From Paraoerskovia marina DSM 21750 (GTDB taxonomy: Bacteria; Actinomycetota; Actinomycetes; Actinomycetales; Cellulomonadaceae): DNA of 64,000 nt. The first letter of the stretch is position 1; the number at the start of each line of letters is the position of its first letter. Under the pieces are notes generated by a model. The model had not been told where the DNA came from, searched no databases, and was given only the letters and a program-made list of their open reading frames with translations. Location of the stretch: positions 186,001 to 250,000 of the forward strand of contig NZ_JNIY01000003.1 of the NCBI RefSeq assembly GCF_000701465.1, given 5' to 3'. Positions 1-7,696 of this stretch are shown here, one piece after another. The translations under genes were made by a program, and so were the position numbers.

Positions 1-29
1 GACCCCCCAGCCGCCGCCGGGTGCCGAGC

Positions 30-76
30 ACGCGGTTGTGGATACCACCGGCGACCGGAAGCAGCCACAACCGCGT
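30..76. repeat. Inverted repeat, intergenic (CACGCGGTTGTGG family)
   Basis: ACGCGGTTGTGG at 30-41 is the exact reverse complement of CCACAACCGCGT at 65-76, with 23 bases between. Outside the perfect arms the match continues imperfectly (GCCGAg / gTCGGC). The sequence resembles the larger inverted repeat at 58484-58548, so it may be a second copy of the same element rather than a simple terminator. The first 109 bases of the window contain no gene that I can support. Confidence 0.6.
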
Positions 77-109
77 GGTCGGCATCGAGTGTTCCGGGAG
101 CAGGAGCCC

Positions 110-592
110 TCAGTCGGAGAGCTCGGCCAGTACGCCGTCGAGCTTGGCGTACCCCTCGGTGAGGCCGGACTCCATGCCGGAGTCGACCATCCCGTCCCGG
201 TCCTGGACCGATTGGTAGACGGCGTGGTTCTCGATCCGCGTGCGCCCGCCGGGGAGGGCGATCAGGCGCATCGACTCGAGGCTGACGTGCCCGGACCACC
301 CGTCGAACTCGAAGGTCTGGACGATCAGCTCGTCCTCGACGAGGTGGAACGAGCCGCGGAACCCGTACCGACCGCCTCCGGGGTCGATGTTGGTGTACGC
401 GTACGAGCCGCCGGTGCGGGCGTCGTAGTGGTCGAACTCGATCGCCAGCCCGTCGGGCCCGAGCCACCGCTCGACCAGGCTCGCGTCGGTGTGCGCGCGG
501 TGGACGAGTGCGGGCGGGGCGTCGAACTCCCGCACGATGTCGATGTACGGCTGCCCCTCGGGGGCGGTGACCTGCGTGGGGTTGCTGCTCAT
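110..592 (-). CDS. SRPBCC / AHSA1-family protein
   Basis: A 160-residue protein of the Activator-of-Hsp90-ATPase-1-like (AHSA1, SRPBCC superfamily) type. The N-terminal strand reads IREFDAPPALVHRAHTD and is followed by the family hallmark VERWLGPDG; a late WSGHVSLESMRL segment and a C-terminal helix (GLTEGYAKLDGVLAEL) complete the helix-grip fold. Bacterial members of this kind bind small hydrophobic ligands; the ligand here is unknown. The ATG at 592 overlaps the stop of the upstream ArsR gene by four bases (ATGA), so the two are translationally coupled, an arrangement very common for ArsR-AHSA1 pairs. The function beyond the fold is not known. Confidence 0.88.
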   Translation of the reverse strand: MSSNPTQVTAPEGQPYIDIVREFDAPPALVHRAHTDASLVERWLGPDGLAIEFDHYDARTGGSYAYTNIDPGGGRYGFRGSFHLVEDELIVQTFEFDGWSGHVSLESMRLIALPGGRTRIENHAVYQSVQDRDGMVDSGMESGLTEGYAKLDGVLAELSD

Positions 593-936
593 GATTCCTC
601 CGTGGTGAGTGACTCGAGCACCGTGTCGAGGCTGCGGAACCGGCGTTCTGCGGCCAGTCGGTACCCGTCGATCCATCCCGTCAGCGCCTCGAGCGCGGCA
701 GGGTCCAGGTGGCACGGGCGGGTCTGGCCCTCGCGGGTGCGGGTGATCAGACCCGCGCGCTCGAGCACCTGCACGTGCCGGGAGACGGCCTGCACCGTGA
801 TCGGGAACGGCTCTGCGAGCTCGTTGACCGTGGCGGGGCCGCGAGACAGCCGGGCGACGATCGCGCGGCGGACCGGGTCGGCCAGGGCGAGGAACGCCTG
901 GTCGAGCCGGTCCTCCGACGTGCCGTTCGGCATCAT
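589..936 (-). CDS. ArsR-family winged-helix transcriptional regulator
   Basis: A 115-residue ArsR-type regulator. After a short N-terminus come LADPVRRAIVARLSRGP and the recognition region ITVQAVSRHVQVLERAGLI, followed by the wing TRTREGQTRPCHL. It lacks the metal-binding ELCVCDL motif and belongs to the non-metal ArsR subgroup encoded with AHSA1 proteins. The start is taken at the first of two adjacent ATG codons (936; 933 is equally possible). It heads a two-gene operon with the AHSA1 gene. The AT-rich leader just upstream (940-970) holds AACTAGTT and two GTTGAA copies and is the obvious place for autoregulation. Confidence 0.88.
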   Translation of the reverse strand: MMPNGTSEDRLDQAFLALADPVRRAIVARLSRGPATVNELAEPFPITVQAVSRHVQVLERAGLITRTREGQTRPCHLDPAALEALTGWIDGYRLAAERRFRSLDTVLESLTTEES

Positions 937-939
937 CAA

Positions 940-970
940 CCAATCTGTTGAACAACTAGTTCGTTGAATA
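940..970 (-). promoter_or_regulatory. Candidate promoter/operator of the ArsR-AHSA1 operon
   Basis: A 30-bp AT-rich stretch in otherwise GC-rich DNA directly upstream of the ArsR start. It contains the 8-bp palindrome AACTAGTT (954-961) and two direct GTTGAA copies about 15 bp apart. This fits an autoregulated ArsR promoter, but symmetry beyond the core is weak. Confidence 0.3.
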
Positions 971-1065
971 TACGTCGGCACTCGGGTCCGCGCAAGAGGT
1001 TCTGTCAGGTGATCGTTCGGCTCTGCGCGCCCCGATGTGCCCGGGCGCCTCGTACCGTCGAACGC

Positions 1066-1455
1066 ATGGAGAACCTCTCGCGCGTCACCTGCCTCGTCGG
1101 TGTCTACGACGCCGACGGCGGACTCCGGGGTGAGCTGCGGTACGTCGTCGGCCACCTGCTGGGCCGGACGGAGTGCGCGCTCTGCGATGTGACCCACTCG
1201 CCCCTGCGGCGCAAGCGGGCGTGGGACGCGATGGTCGTCCGCCTCGGCATCCCCGTCGAGCTCGTGCACCGCAACGAGATCCCGTCCGACGTCGCGGCGT
1301 GCGTCCGCGAGGCCGGGTTGCCGTGCGTCGTGGCGCGGCGTGCCGACGGCGGGGTCGAGACCCTGCTGGACAGGGCGGCCCTCGAGGCGCTCGACGGGTC
1401 CGTCGAGGCGTTCGAGCGCGGCGTGGGCGAGGTCCTCGCTGCCCGATCCGTCTAG
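1066..1455 (+). CDS. Conserved hypothetical protein with CxLCDVTH motif
   Basis: A 129-residue protein that I do not recognise as a named family. It starts with an LVGVYDADGG segment, has RTECALCDVTHSPLRRKRAWD near residue 35, then a Rossmann-like alternation (IPVELVHRNEIP, LPCVVARR) and an acidic C-terminal helix. The Cys-x2-Cys-Asp-x2-His cluster could bind a metal, but that is inference. The ATG at 1066 was chosen because the upstream in-frame codons overlap the divergent promoter region of the ArsR gene. It lies 41 bp before the CmtR-like gene and could share transcription with the metal-export pair. It has no signal peptide and no membrane segment. Confidence 0.6.
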   Translation: MENLSRVTCLVGVYDADGGLRGELRYVVGHLLGRTECALCDVTHSPLRRKRAWDAMVVRLGIPVELVHRNEIPSDVAACVREAGLPCVVARRADGGVETLLDRAALEALDGSVEAFERGVGEVLAARSV

Positions 1456-1496
1456 ACCCGCCGCCCCGGTCCGTCCGTCGGCGCTATCATCGTTGG

Positions 1497-1856
1497 ATGA
1501 CGATGAATGCGGCGGTCGTCGCCGATGCCGAGCCCGGTACTGTCGCCGCGCTGTTCCGCGCGCTCGGCGAGCCCGCTCGGCTGACGATCATGCGCCACCT
1601 CTTCACGGGCGAGCACAGGGTCCGCGACCTGACCGACCACCTCGGTCTCGCCCAGTCGACCGTGAGCGCCCACCTGAGCTGCCTGCGCGAGTGCGGGCTC
1701 GTCGTCGTGCGGGCCGAGGGCCGGGCGTCGCTCTACCGGCTCGCCGACCCTGCGGGGCTGCGGGGGCTGCTCGCCGCGGCAGAAGATGCCCTCGCCACGA
1801 CGGGGGCCGCCGTCGCGCGCTGCCCCTCCGTGCCCGAGCCGCAGAGCGCGCCATGA
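1497..1856 (+). CDS. CmtR-like Cd/Pb-sensing ArsR/SmtB repressor
   Basis: A 119-residue ArsR/SmtB-family repressor. The DNA-recognition helix reads LGLAQSTVSAHLSCLRECGLV, placing Cys62 and Cys66 four residues apart inside the helix, and a third cysteine sits near the C-terminus at Cys109 (AVARCP). This three-cysteine arrangement matches mycobacterial CmtR (Cys57, Cys61, Cys102), which senses Cd(II) and Pb(II); the classical alpha-3 ELCVCDL site is replaced by EHRVRDL. The stop overlaps the ATG of the following cation exporter (ATGA at 1853-1856), so regulator and exporter are one transcript. Likely role: metal-responsive autorepression of the efflux pair. Confidence 0.85.
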   Translation: MTMNAAVVADAEPGTVAALFRALGEPARLTIMRHLFTGEHRVRDLTDHLGLAQSTVSAHLSCLRECGLVVVRAEGRASLYRLADPAGLRGLLAAAEDALATTGAAVARCPSVPEPQSAP

Positions 1857-2779
1857 GTGCCGGACACTCGCACGGCCACGCGGCGGATGCGACGCCCGAC
1901 CATCGCCGCCGCCTGGCGATCGCGTTCGGCATCACCGCGACCCTGTTCGTCGCGCAGGCCGTCGGGGCGGTCCTCACCGGGTCGCTCGCGCTCCTCGTCG
2001 ACACCGCCCACATGCTCACCGACGCCGGCGGTCTGCTGCTCGCGCTGGTCGCCGCCAACCTGACACTGCGCCCGCCGTCGAACCGGCGCACCTGGGGCTT
2101 CCGTCGTGCCGAGGTGCTCGCAGCGCTCGCCCAGTCGGCGCTGCTGCTCGTGGTCGGGCTCTACGTGCTCGTCGAGGGCGTCCAGCGGCTCTTCACCCCG
2201 CCAGAGGTGCCGTCCGCCGAGCTGCTCGTCTTCGGCGTCGTCGGCCTGGTGGGCAACATCGCCTCGCTCCTCGTGCTCTCCTCCGGACGCGACGCCAACC
2301 TGAACCTGCGCGCGGCGTTCCTCGAGGTGCTCAACGACGCGCTCGGGTCGGTCGGTGTGATCGCCGCGGCGATCATCATCTCGACGACCGGCTGGCAGCA
2401 GGCCGACGCCGTCGCCGGCTTGCTGATCGGGGCACTGATCCTTCCCCGCGCACTCAAGATCCTGGGGGAGAGCGCCGGGGTGCTGCTCGAGTCGACCCCC
2501 CGCGGGCTCGACCTCGACCAGGTCCGCGAGGTGCTGACCGAGGTCGAGCACGTCGAGTCGGTGCACGACGTCCATGCCTCGTTGATCGCGTCCGGCCTCC
2601 CCGTGCTCTCCGCCCACGTGGTGGTCGAGGAGGGGTGCTTCCGGGACGGGCACGCCCCGCAGATCCTCGACCAGCTGCAGACGTGCGCGTCCGCGCGGTT
2701 CGCGATCGCCGTCGAGCACACGACGTTCCAGCTCGAACCGCCCAGCCACGCCCACCACGAGGAGGGCCGGCACGCCTGA
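1853..2779 (+). CDS. Cation diffusion facilitator (CDF) heavy-metal exporter
   Basis: A 308-residue CDF-family antiporter. A His-rich N-terminus (GHSHGHA) precedes six predicted membrane helices and a cytoplasmic ferredoxin-like domain (from about residue 205), and the C-terminus is again His-rich (HAHHEEGRHA). The TM2 metal site is present (D50, H53, D57 in LLVDTAHMLTDAG). In TM5 the usual HxxxD of zinc CDFs is ExxxD (E158, D162 in FLEVLNDALGS), which predicts altered metal preference. It exchanges cytosolic divalent metal for protons. Coupling to the CmtR-like repressor supports Cd/Pb (or Zn) efflux. A modest basic loop follows TM3, and length is normal for ZitB/CzcD-type proteins. Confidence 0.9.
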   Translation: MSAGHSHGHAADATPDHRRRLAIAFGITATLFVAQAVGAVLTGSLALLVDTAHMLTDAGGLLLALVAANLTLRPPSNRRTWGFRRAEVLAALAQSALLLVVGLYVLVEGVQRLFTPPEVPSAELLVFGVVGLVGNIASLLVLSSGRDANLNLRAAFLEVLNDALGSVGVIAAAIIISTTGWQQADAVAGLLIGALILPRALKILGESAGVLLESTPRGLDLDQVREVLTEVEHVESVHDVHASLIASGLPVLSAHVVVEEGCFRDGHAPQILDQLQTCASARFAIAVEHTTFQLEPPSHAHHEEGRHA

Positions 2780-2838
2780 CCCGCGCATTCGGCCACGTCC
2801 TACCCCACAGAACCGCGCCGCCGGGTGAGACTGGCCCC

Positions 2839-3864
2839 ATGAGGTTGTTGGTGCTCGGCGGAACCCGGTACGTGGGCCGCGCGATCGCGGCGGACGCCGT
2901 CGCGCGGGGCTGGGACGTGTCCGTCCTCAACCGGGGGACCCAGCCGCTTCCCGACGGCGTCACGCACCTCGCGGGCGACCGCACCCGGGCCGACGGTCTC
3001 GGCGTGCTCGACGACGCCGGGTCCTGGGACGTCGTCGTCGACACCTGGGAGCACGCCCCGCGCGTGGTGCACGCCTCGGCGCGCGCCTTGAGCGGGCGGA
3101 CGGGCCGGTACCTCTACATCTCGAGCCGCTCGGTGTACGACCACCCGCCCGCAGGAGCGCGCGAGGACCATGCCGTCGTCGACGCGGACCCGCAGGCCGG
3201 GGAGGAGGTCTCCTTCGCCCAGCGCAAGCGCGGTGCCGAGCTCGCCGTCGCCGCCGAGTTCGGCGAGCGGGCGAGCGTGCTCCGGCCCGGGCTCGTCCTC
3301 GGTCCCGACGAGAACATGGGGCGCCTGCTCTGGTGGCTCGCGCGTGCCGTGCGCGGCGGCCGGATCCTCTCGCCCGGCCCCGCCGACTCGCCGATCCAGC
3401 ACGTCGACGCCCGGGACCTCGCACGGTTCGCCCTCGACCAGGCCGAGCGTGACAGGCCCGGCGTGGTCGACGTCGTCGGGCCGTCCGGGCCGGTGACGAC
3501 GGAACGACTCCTCCAGGCGACGATCTCGGTGACCGCCGAGCAGCGGCACAAGGCCGGCAACCCGGCCGCACGGCTCGACTGGGTCGACCCCGAGCCGATT
3601 CTTCGCGCCGGCGTCGCCCCCTGGACCGAGCTGCCGATCTGGCTCCCACCGGGCACCGACCACGACGCGCTGCACCGCTCCGACGTCTCGACCGCCCTCG
3701 ACGAGGGCATGACGCTGCGCCCGATCGAGTCAACGGTGGCGGAGACGTGGGACTGGATGATGCGGACCGGGCCTGACGGCTGGGGCATCCCGTCCGGCGT
3801 CGGCCTCGACCCGGCACGCGAGCGACAGATCCTCGACGCCGAGCTCCCGCGATCGACCTCGTAG
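2839..3864 (+). CDS. NAD-dependent epimerase/dehydratase (extended/atypical SDR)
   Basis: A 341-residue Rossmann-fold protein beginning with the nucleotide-binding motif MRLLVLGGTRYVGRAIA. Residues SSRSVYDHP correspond to the Ser and Tyr of the SDR active site, although a canonical YxxxK is not obvious; a later HVDARDLARFALD is typical of extended SDRs that bind NAD(P) and modify sugar nucleotides or other polar substrates. The C-terminal 120 residues (with WDWMMRTGPDGWGIPSG) form the substrate domain seen in actinobacterial SDR family oxidoreductases. It is 59 bp downstream of the CDF exporter and may be read through from it, but no functional link is evident. The substrate is unknown. Confidence 0.82.
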   Translation: MRLLVLGGTRYVGRAIAADAVARGWDVSVLNRGTQPLPDGVTHLAGDRTRADGLGVLDDAGSWDVVVDTWEHAPRVVHASARALSGRTGRYLYISSRSVYDHPPAGAREDHAVVDADPQAGEEVSFAQRKRGAELAVAAEFGERASVLRPGLVLGPDENMGRLLWWLARAVRGGRILSPGPADSPIQHVDARDLARFALDQAERDRPGVVDVVGPSGPVTTERLLQATISVTAEQRHKAGNPAARLDWVDPEPILRAGVAPWTELPIWLPPGTDHDALHRSDVSTALDEGMTLRPIESTVAETWDWMMRTGPDGWGIPSGVGLDPARERQILDAELPRSTS

Positions 3865-3939
3865 CGCCAGGGTCGACGCCGGCGCTGCGGATCCGGCTCC
3901 TGAGCAGCACCCTTGTTGCCCGGAACGTAGGGTCGGACG

Positions 3940-5175
3940 ATGGCAACGGTTCCCCTGACATTCCCTGGCGCGCACGGCACCGAGCTGGCCGGTCGGCTCG
4001 AGATGCCGGTCGGCGAGCCGCGTGCGACCGCCCTCTTCGCACACTGCTTCACGTGCAGCAAGGAGTCCGCCGCGGCATCGCGGGTCTCGCGGGCGCTGAC
4101 GGACGAGGGAATCGCGGTGCTGCGGTTCGACTTCACGGGCCTCGGCGGGTCGGACGGGGACTTCGCCAGCACGGACTTCAGCTCGAACGTCGACGACGTC
4201 GTCGCCGCGGCCGAGCACCTCGGCGAGTCGTTGGCGCGGCCGTCGTTGCTGATCGGGCACTCGCTCGGCGGTGCAGCCGTGCTCGCGGCCGCCTCCCGCC
4301 TGCCGGACGTCGACGCGGTCGCCACGATCGGCGCTCCTGCCGACCCGAGCCACGTGACGGCGCTCTTCGCGGACGACGTCCCCCGGATCGAGGAGGACGG
4401 CTCGGCCCGCGTGACGCTGGTGGGGCGCGAGTTCTGCGTCCGCAAGGAGTTCCTCGAGGACCTGGCGGAGCAGAAGCAGACGGAGCGGATCGCGGCGCTC
4501 GACGCGGCGCTGCTGATCCTGCACTCGCCCGTCGACCAGACGGTCGGGGTCGAGAACGCCCGCACGATCTACGACGCGGCCCGGCACCCCAAGTCGTTCG
4601 TCGCGCTCGACGGCGCCGACCACCTGCTGCAGAACCGGCGGGACTCGCAGTTCGCCGCCGACCTGATCGGGGCGTGGGCCTCGCGGCACGTCCCGGAGCT
4701 CAAGGCGCAGACGCAGGGCACGCCGCAGGAGAAGGTGCCCGAGCACCCGGACGGCGCGGTCGTCGTCGAGACCGGCGCCGGCCGGTTCGGCCAGGTCGTC
4801 CACGCCGGGTCCCACCGGTTCGTGGCCGACGAGCCCCGCGACGTCGGGCTCGACACGGGTCCGAACCCGTACGACTTCCTCCTGACGGCCCTCGGGACGT
4901 GCACGTCGATGACGCTCCAGGAGTTCGCCCGGCGCAAGGGCTGGCCGCTCGAGTCCGTCCGCGTGGAGCTCCAGCACTCGCGCGTCCACGCCGACGACTG
5001 CGCGGCCTGCGAGGACCAGTCGGGCCAGGTCGACCGCATCGAGCGCGTCGTCCACCTGACCGGCGATCTCGACGACGCGCAGCGCACCAAGCTGCTGCAG
5101 ATCGCTGACCGCTGCCCCGTGCACCGCACGCTGCACAACCAGATCGACGTGCCGACCCGGCTCGCGGACGACTGA
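3940..5175 (+). CDS. Bifunctional alpha/beta hydrolase - OsmC family fusion protein
   Basis: A 411-residue two-domain protein. Residues 1-255 are an alpha/beta hydrolase with the nucleophile elbow GHSLGG (Ser108), an oxyanion-region AHCFTCSKE and a late catalytic GADHLL. Residues 265-411 are an OsmC/YhfA-type domain (NPYDFLLTALGTCTSMTLQEFARRKGW, ending CPVHRTLHN) with two cysteines positioned like the redox pair of OsmC proteins. The fusion is known in bacteria, mainly as a bifunctional alpha/beta hydrolase/OsmC family protein, but the joint substrate is not. A plausible role is hydrolysis of an ester or lipid combined with hydroperoxide reduction. The ATG at 3940 is the first start in frame. 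The gene is monocistronic and converges with the CorC-like gene. Confidence 0.88.
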   Translation: MATVPLTFPGAHGTELAGRLEMPVGEPRATALFAHCFTCSKESAAASRVSRALTDEGIAVLRFDFTGLGGSDGDFASTDFSSNVDDVVAAAEHLGESLARPSLLIGHSLGGAAVLAAASRLPDVDAVATIGAPADPSHVTALFADDVPRIEEDGSARVTLVGREFCVRKEFLEDLAEQKQTERIAALDAALLILHSPVDQTVGVENARTIYDAARHPKSFVALDGADHLLQNRRDSQFAADLIGAWASRHVPELKAQTQGTPQEKVPEHPDGAVVVETGAGRFGQVVHAGSHRFVADEPRDVGLDTGPNPYDFLLTALGTCTSMTLQEFARRKGWPLESVRVELQHSRVHADDCAACEDQSGQVDRIERVVHLTGDLDDAQRTKLLQIADRCPVHRTLHNQIDVPTRLADD

Positions 5176-5208
5176 CCCGACCGGGCGCCCTGGAGTGAGC
5201 GCGGCAGG

Positions 5209-6489
5209 TCAGCGGATGACGGTGACCTCGGTGACCCGGCGTCCGTTGACGCCGCTGACGACGATGCGCTCGCCCTCGGGCCCCTCGACGAAGTCGCCCT
5301 CGGCGCCCAGGTGGCCCAGCCGTGCGACGACGTACCCGGCGACTGTCTCGTAGGGTCCGTCGGGCAGCACCAGGCCGGAGCGCTCCGCGCACTCCTCGAT
5401 CGTCAGGCGGGCGTCCACCACGAACTCGCCGACACCCGCACGGGCGGGGGCGACGTCGTCGGCGTCGTACTCGTCCTCGATCTCGCCGACGAGCTCCTCG
5501 ACCAGGTCCTCGAGGGTGACGATGCCGTCGGTGCCTCCGTACTCGTCGACCACGACGGCGATGTGCACGCGGGCGCGGCGCAGCTCCGACATCGACGGCA
5601 GGACGCCGTTGGTGCCGGGCACGAACACGATCTCGCGGGCGATGTCGCGGACACGGGCGCCGCCGTCGAGCGTGCCCTCGCCGACGGCCTCGAGCAGGTC
5701 GCGGACGTGCAGGAACCCGAGGATGTCGTCGAAGTCCTCGCCCGTGACCGGGTACCGCGAGAACGACTGCCCGCGTACGGCCTCGACCGCCTCGGTCAGG
5801 GTCAGGTCGCCGGAGACGAACTCCACCTCGCCGCGCGGGCGCATCACCTCGGTGACGCTGCGGTCCCGGGCCTCGAACACGTCGCCGAGGATGCGCCGCT
5901 CGTCGGCCGGCAGACCCTCGTGGGCCATGACGACGTCGCGCACCTCCTCGGAGGTCATGCGCTCCTCCGTGGCCTGCGGGTCGCCGCCGAGGAGCTTCAC
6001 GACGGCGTCGGTCGAGCGGGAGAGCAGCCAGATGACCGGCGTCATGAGGGTTGCGAACCGGTCGAGCGGCGGGGCGACGACGAGCGAGACCTTGGCCGAG
6101 CGCTGCAGCGCGATGCGCTTGGGCACTAGCTCGCCGAAGACGAGCGACAGGTAGGCGACGACGAGGGTCAGGACGATCAGCGCCGTCGTGTCCGCGGCGG
6201 ACGCGGACAGCCCGAGCGACTCGAACCACGGGGCGACGGTCGGGGCGAGCGCCGAGGCGCCGTAGGCCGCCGAGAAGAAGCCGGCGACCGTCACGCCGAT
6301 CTGGACAGCCGCGAGGAACCGGTTGGGGTTCCGGGCGACCGACGCCACGCGTCGCCCGCGGGAGCCGGTCTGCTCGATCGCCCGCACCTGGCTCTCCCGC
6401 AGGGAGACCAGGGCGATCTCCGTGCCGGAGAACACCCCGCCGATCAGCACGAAGAGAAGAACGAGGGCCAAGCTCCACCAGGGGTCCAT
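5209..6489 (-). CDS. Hemolysin/CorC family (CNNM, DUF21-CBS-CorC_HlyC) membrane protein
   Basis: A 426-residue protein of the TlyC/CorC/CNNM family. The N-terminal DUF21 domain (about 1-190) has three to four membrane helices and the conserved FSGTEIALVSLRES and FGELVPKRIALQ segments. Two CBS domains follow (about 205-330; VTEVMRPR, FSRYPV, GFLHVRDLLEAV, VVVDEYGGTDGIVTLEDLVEELVGEI split over positions 300-330), and the protein ends with a CorC_HlyC domain (ATVAGYV-type, PDGPYETVAGYVVARLGHL). Family members are Na+-coupled Mg2+ (or Co2+) exporters with adenine-nucleotide-sensing CBS domains; older annotations as hemolysins are not well supported. The start ATG lies 136 bp from the divergent DUF389 gene. 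Confidence 0.92.
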   Translation of the reverse strand: MDPWWSLALVLLFVLIGGVFSGTEIALVSLRESQVRAIEQTGSRGRRVASVARNPNRFLAAVQIGVTVAGFFSAAYGASALAPTVAPWFESLGLSASAADTTALIVLTLVVAYLSLVFGELVPKRIALQRSAKVSLVVAPPLDRFATLMTPVIWLLSRSTDAVVKLLGGDPQATEERMTSEEVRDVVMAHEGLPADERRILGDVFEARDRSVTEVMRPRGEVEFVSGDLTLTEAVEAVRGQSFSRYPVTGEDFDDILGFLHVRDLLEAVGEGTLDGGARVRDIAREIVFVPGTNGVLPSMSELRRARVHIAVVVDEYGGTDGIVTLEDLVEELVGEIEDEYDADDVAPARAGVGEFVVDARLTIEECAERSGLVLPDGPYETVAGYVVARLGHLGAEGDFVEGPEGERIVVSGVNGRRVTEVTVIR

Positions 6490-6625
6490 GGATCAATTCG
6501 ACGCATTCGCGCGTCACGATGCAAGTCTGCCGTGCATACTTACGCTGCCGAGCAGTGCGCCTCCCGCCACCCGGCCGAGCCTGCGCCACGAGCGCGGCCC
6601 GTACTACCCGCCGAAGGACCGCACG

Positions 6626-7696
6626 ATGACCGCTGCCACCAGCGCCCCCGCCACCCCGTACGACCCGAAGAAGAAGCCGGGGTACCGGCTCGGGTCCCTC
6701 GTCCCGCCCGAGCAGCGACGCGGCCTGGCGGAGCTGAGCGACCGGCTCGACCTCGACTCCGGCGACGTCCGTGCCAAGCGCTCGGCGTTCTGGGCGATGC
6801 TGATCCTGTCGGGCGTGATCGCGACGGCCGGCATCGTCACGGACTCGACGGCCACCGTCATCGGCGCCATGATCATCGCGCCGCTCTCGACGCCCATCCT
6901 CGGCATCGGTGTCGGCATCGTCACCGCGCGTCCGCGGCTGGTCGGGCGGTCGCTGTCCTACGTCGTCGTCGGCCTTCTGCTGGTGGTCGCACTCGGGACC
7001 GTGACCGCGCTGATCCTCCCCAACACGGCGAGCGTTCTGCAGAACTCCCAGGTCACGGGTCGGACGTCGCCGGGCGTGATGGACCTGATCGCCGCCTTCG
7101 CGACGGGCTTCGCCGGGTCGATCGCGCTGGCGCGCAAGGACCTGGGGGACGTGCTCCCCGGGATCGCGATCGCGATCTCGCTCGTGCCGCCGCTCGGGGT
7201 CGTGGGCGTGTGCCTCGGCGCGGGGGAGCCGTCGCTGGCGGCCGGCGCCCTGCTGCTCTTCGGCTCCAACGTCGTCGCGCTCGTGATCGCCTCCACCGTG
7301 GTGTTCTTCATCGCCGGCTACGGGCGCGAGGCCGTGCAGGTGCGCCGCGAGCTCGAGGTCGAGCGCCCGCGTCGTCGCCGCGCGTTCACGGTCATCGCGG
7401 TGGCCTTCGTCATCGTCGCGATCCCGATGGTCGGGAACACGGTGACCGCCACGCTCGCCTCTGTCTGGGCCGGGCAGGTGCGGACCGCGACGGAGGAGTG
7501 GGTCGCCGACACCCCGGGTGCGACTGTCGAGAACGTCTCGTGGCAGTCGCGCGACCTGATGGTGGAGGTGCGGAGCCCGGGTGCGCTGCCCGACGTCGAC
7601 GATCTCCAGGACACGGTGGACGAGCTGATCCCGTGGTCGCCCGAGGTCGTCGTCCTGCACACGGTCGGCGAGCGGGTCGAGCGGGCTTCGGAGTAG
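6626..7696 (+). CDS. DUF389 family membrane protein
   Basis: A 356-residue membrane protein of the DUF389 (TIGR00341-like) family. A cytoplasmic N-terminus ending ELSDRLDLDSGDVRAKRSAFWAML (positions about 35-60) leads into the conserved IVTDSTATVIGAMIIAPLSTPILGIG region, and five or more membrane helices follow; a soluble C-terminal domain (about 265-356) lies after the last helix. The function is unknown; one proposal for this family is ion transport. An upstream in-frame ATG exists far earlier, but ATG 6626 is the one that begins the conserved N-terminus. Its stop (TAG) abuts the stop of the convergent CDP-alcohol phosphatidyltransferase with no intervening base. Confidence 0.88.
   Translation: MTAATSAPATPYDPKKKPGYRLGSLVPPEQRRGLAELSDRLDLDSGDVRAKRSAFWAMLILSGVIATAGIVTDSTATVIGAMIIAPLSTPILGIGVGIVTARPRLVGRSLSYVVVGLLLVVALGTVTALILPNTASVLQNSQVTGRTSPGVMDLIAAFATGFAGSIALARKDLGDVLPGIAIAISLVPPLGVVGVCLGAGEPSLAAGALLLFGSNVVALVIASTVVFFIAGYGREAVQVRRELEVERPRRRRAFTVIAVAFVIVAIPMVGNTVTATLASVWAGQVRTATEEWVADTPGATVENVSWQSRDLMVEVRSPGALPDVDDLQDTVDELIPWSPEVVVLHTVGERVERASE

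Noticed and set aside
6490-6625. Small ORF or RNA in the divergent region between the CorC-like and DUF389 genes
   Set aside because: No convincing start with ribosome site, no conserved-looking peptide and no strong stem; treated as promoter region.
4700-7660. A 986-residue open frame on the minus strand
   Set aside because: Composition is Arg/Ala/Gly/Asp shadow sequence over well-supported genes (hydrolase-OsmC, CorC, DUF389); it has no recognisable domain.
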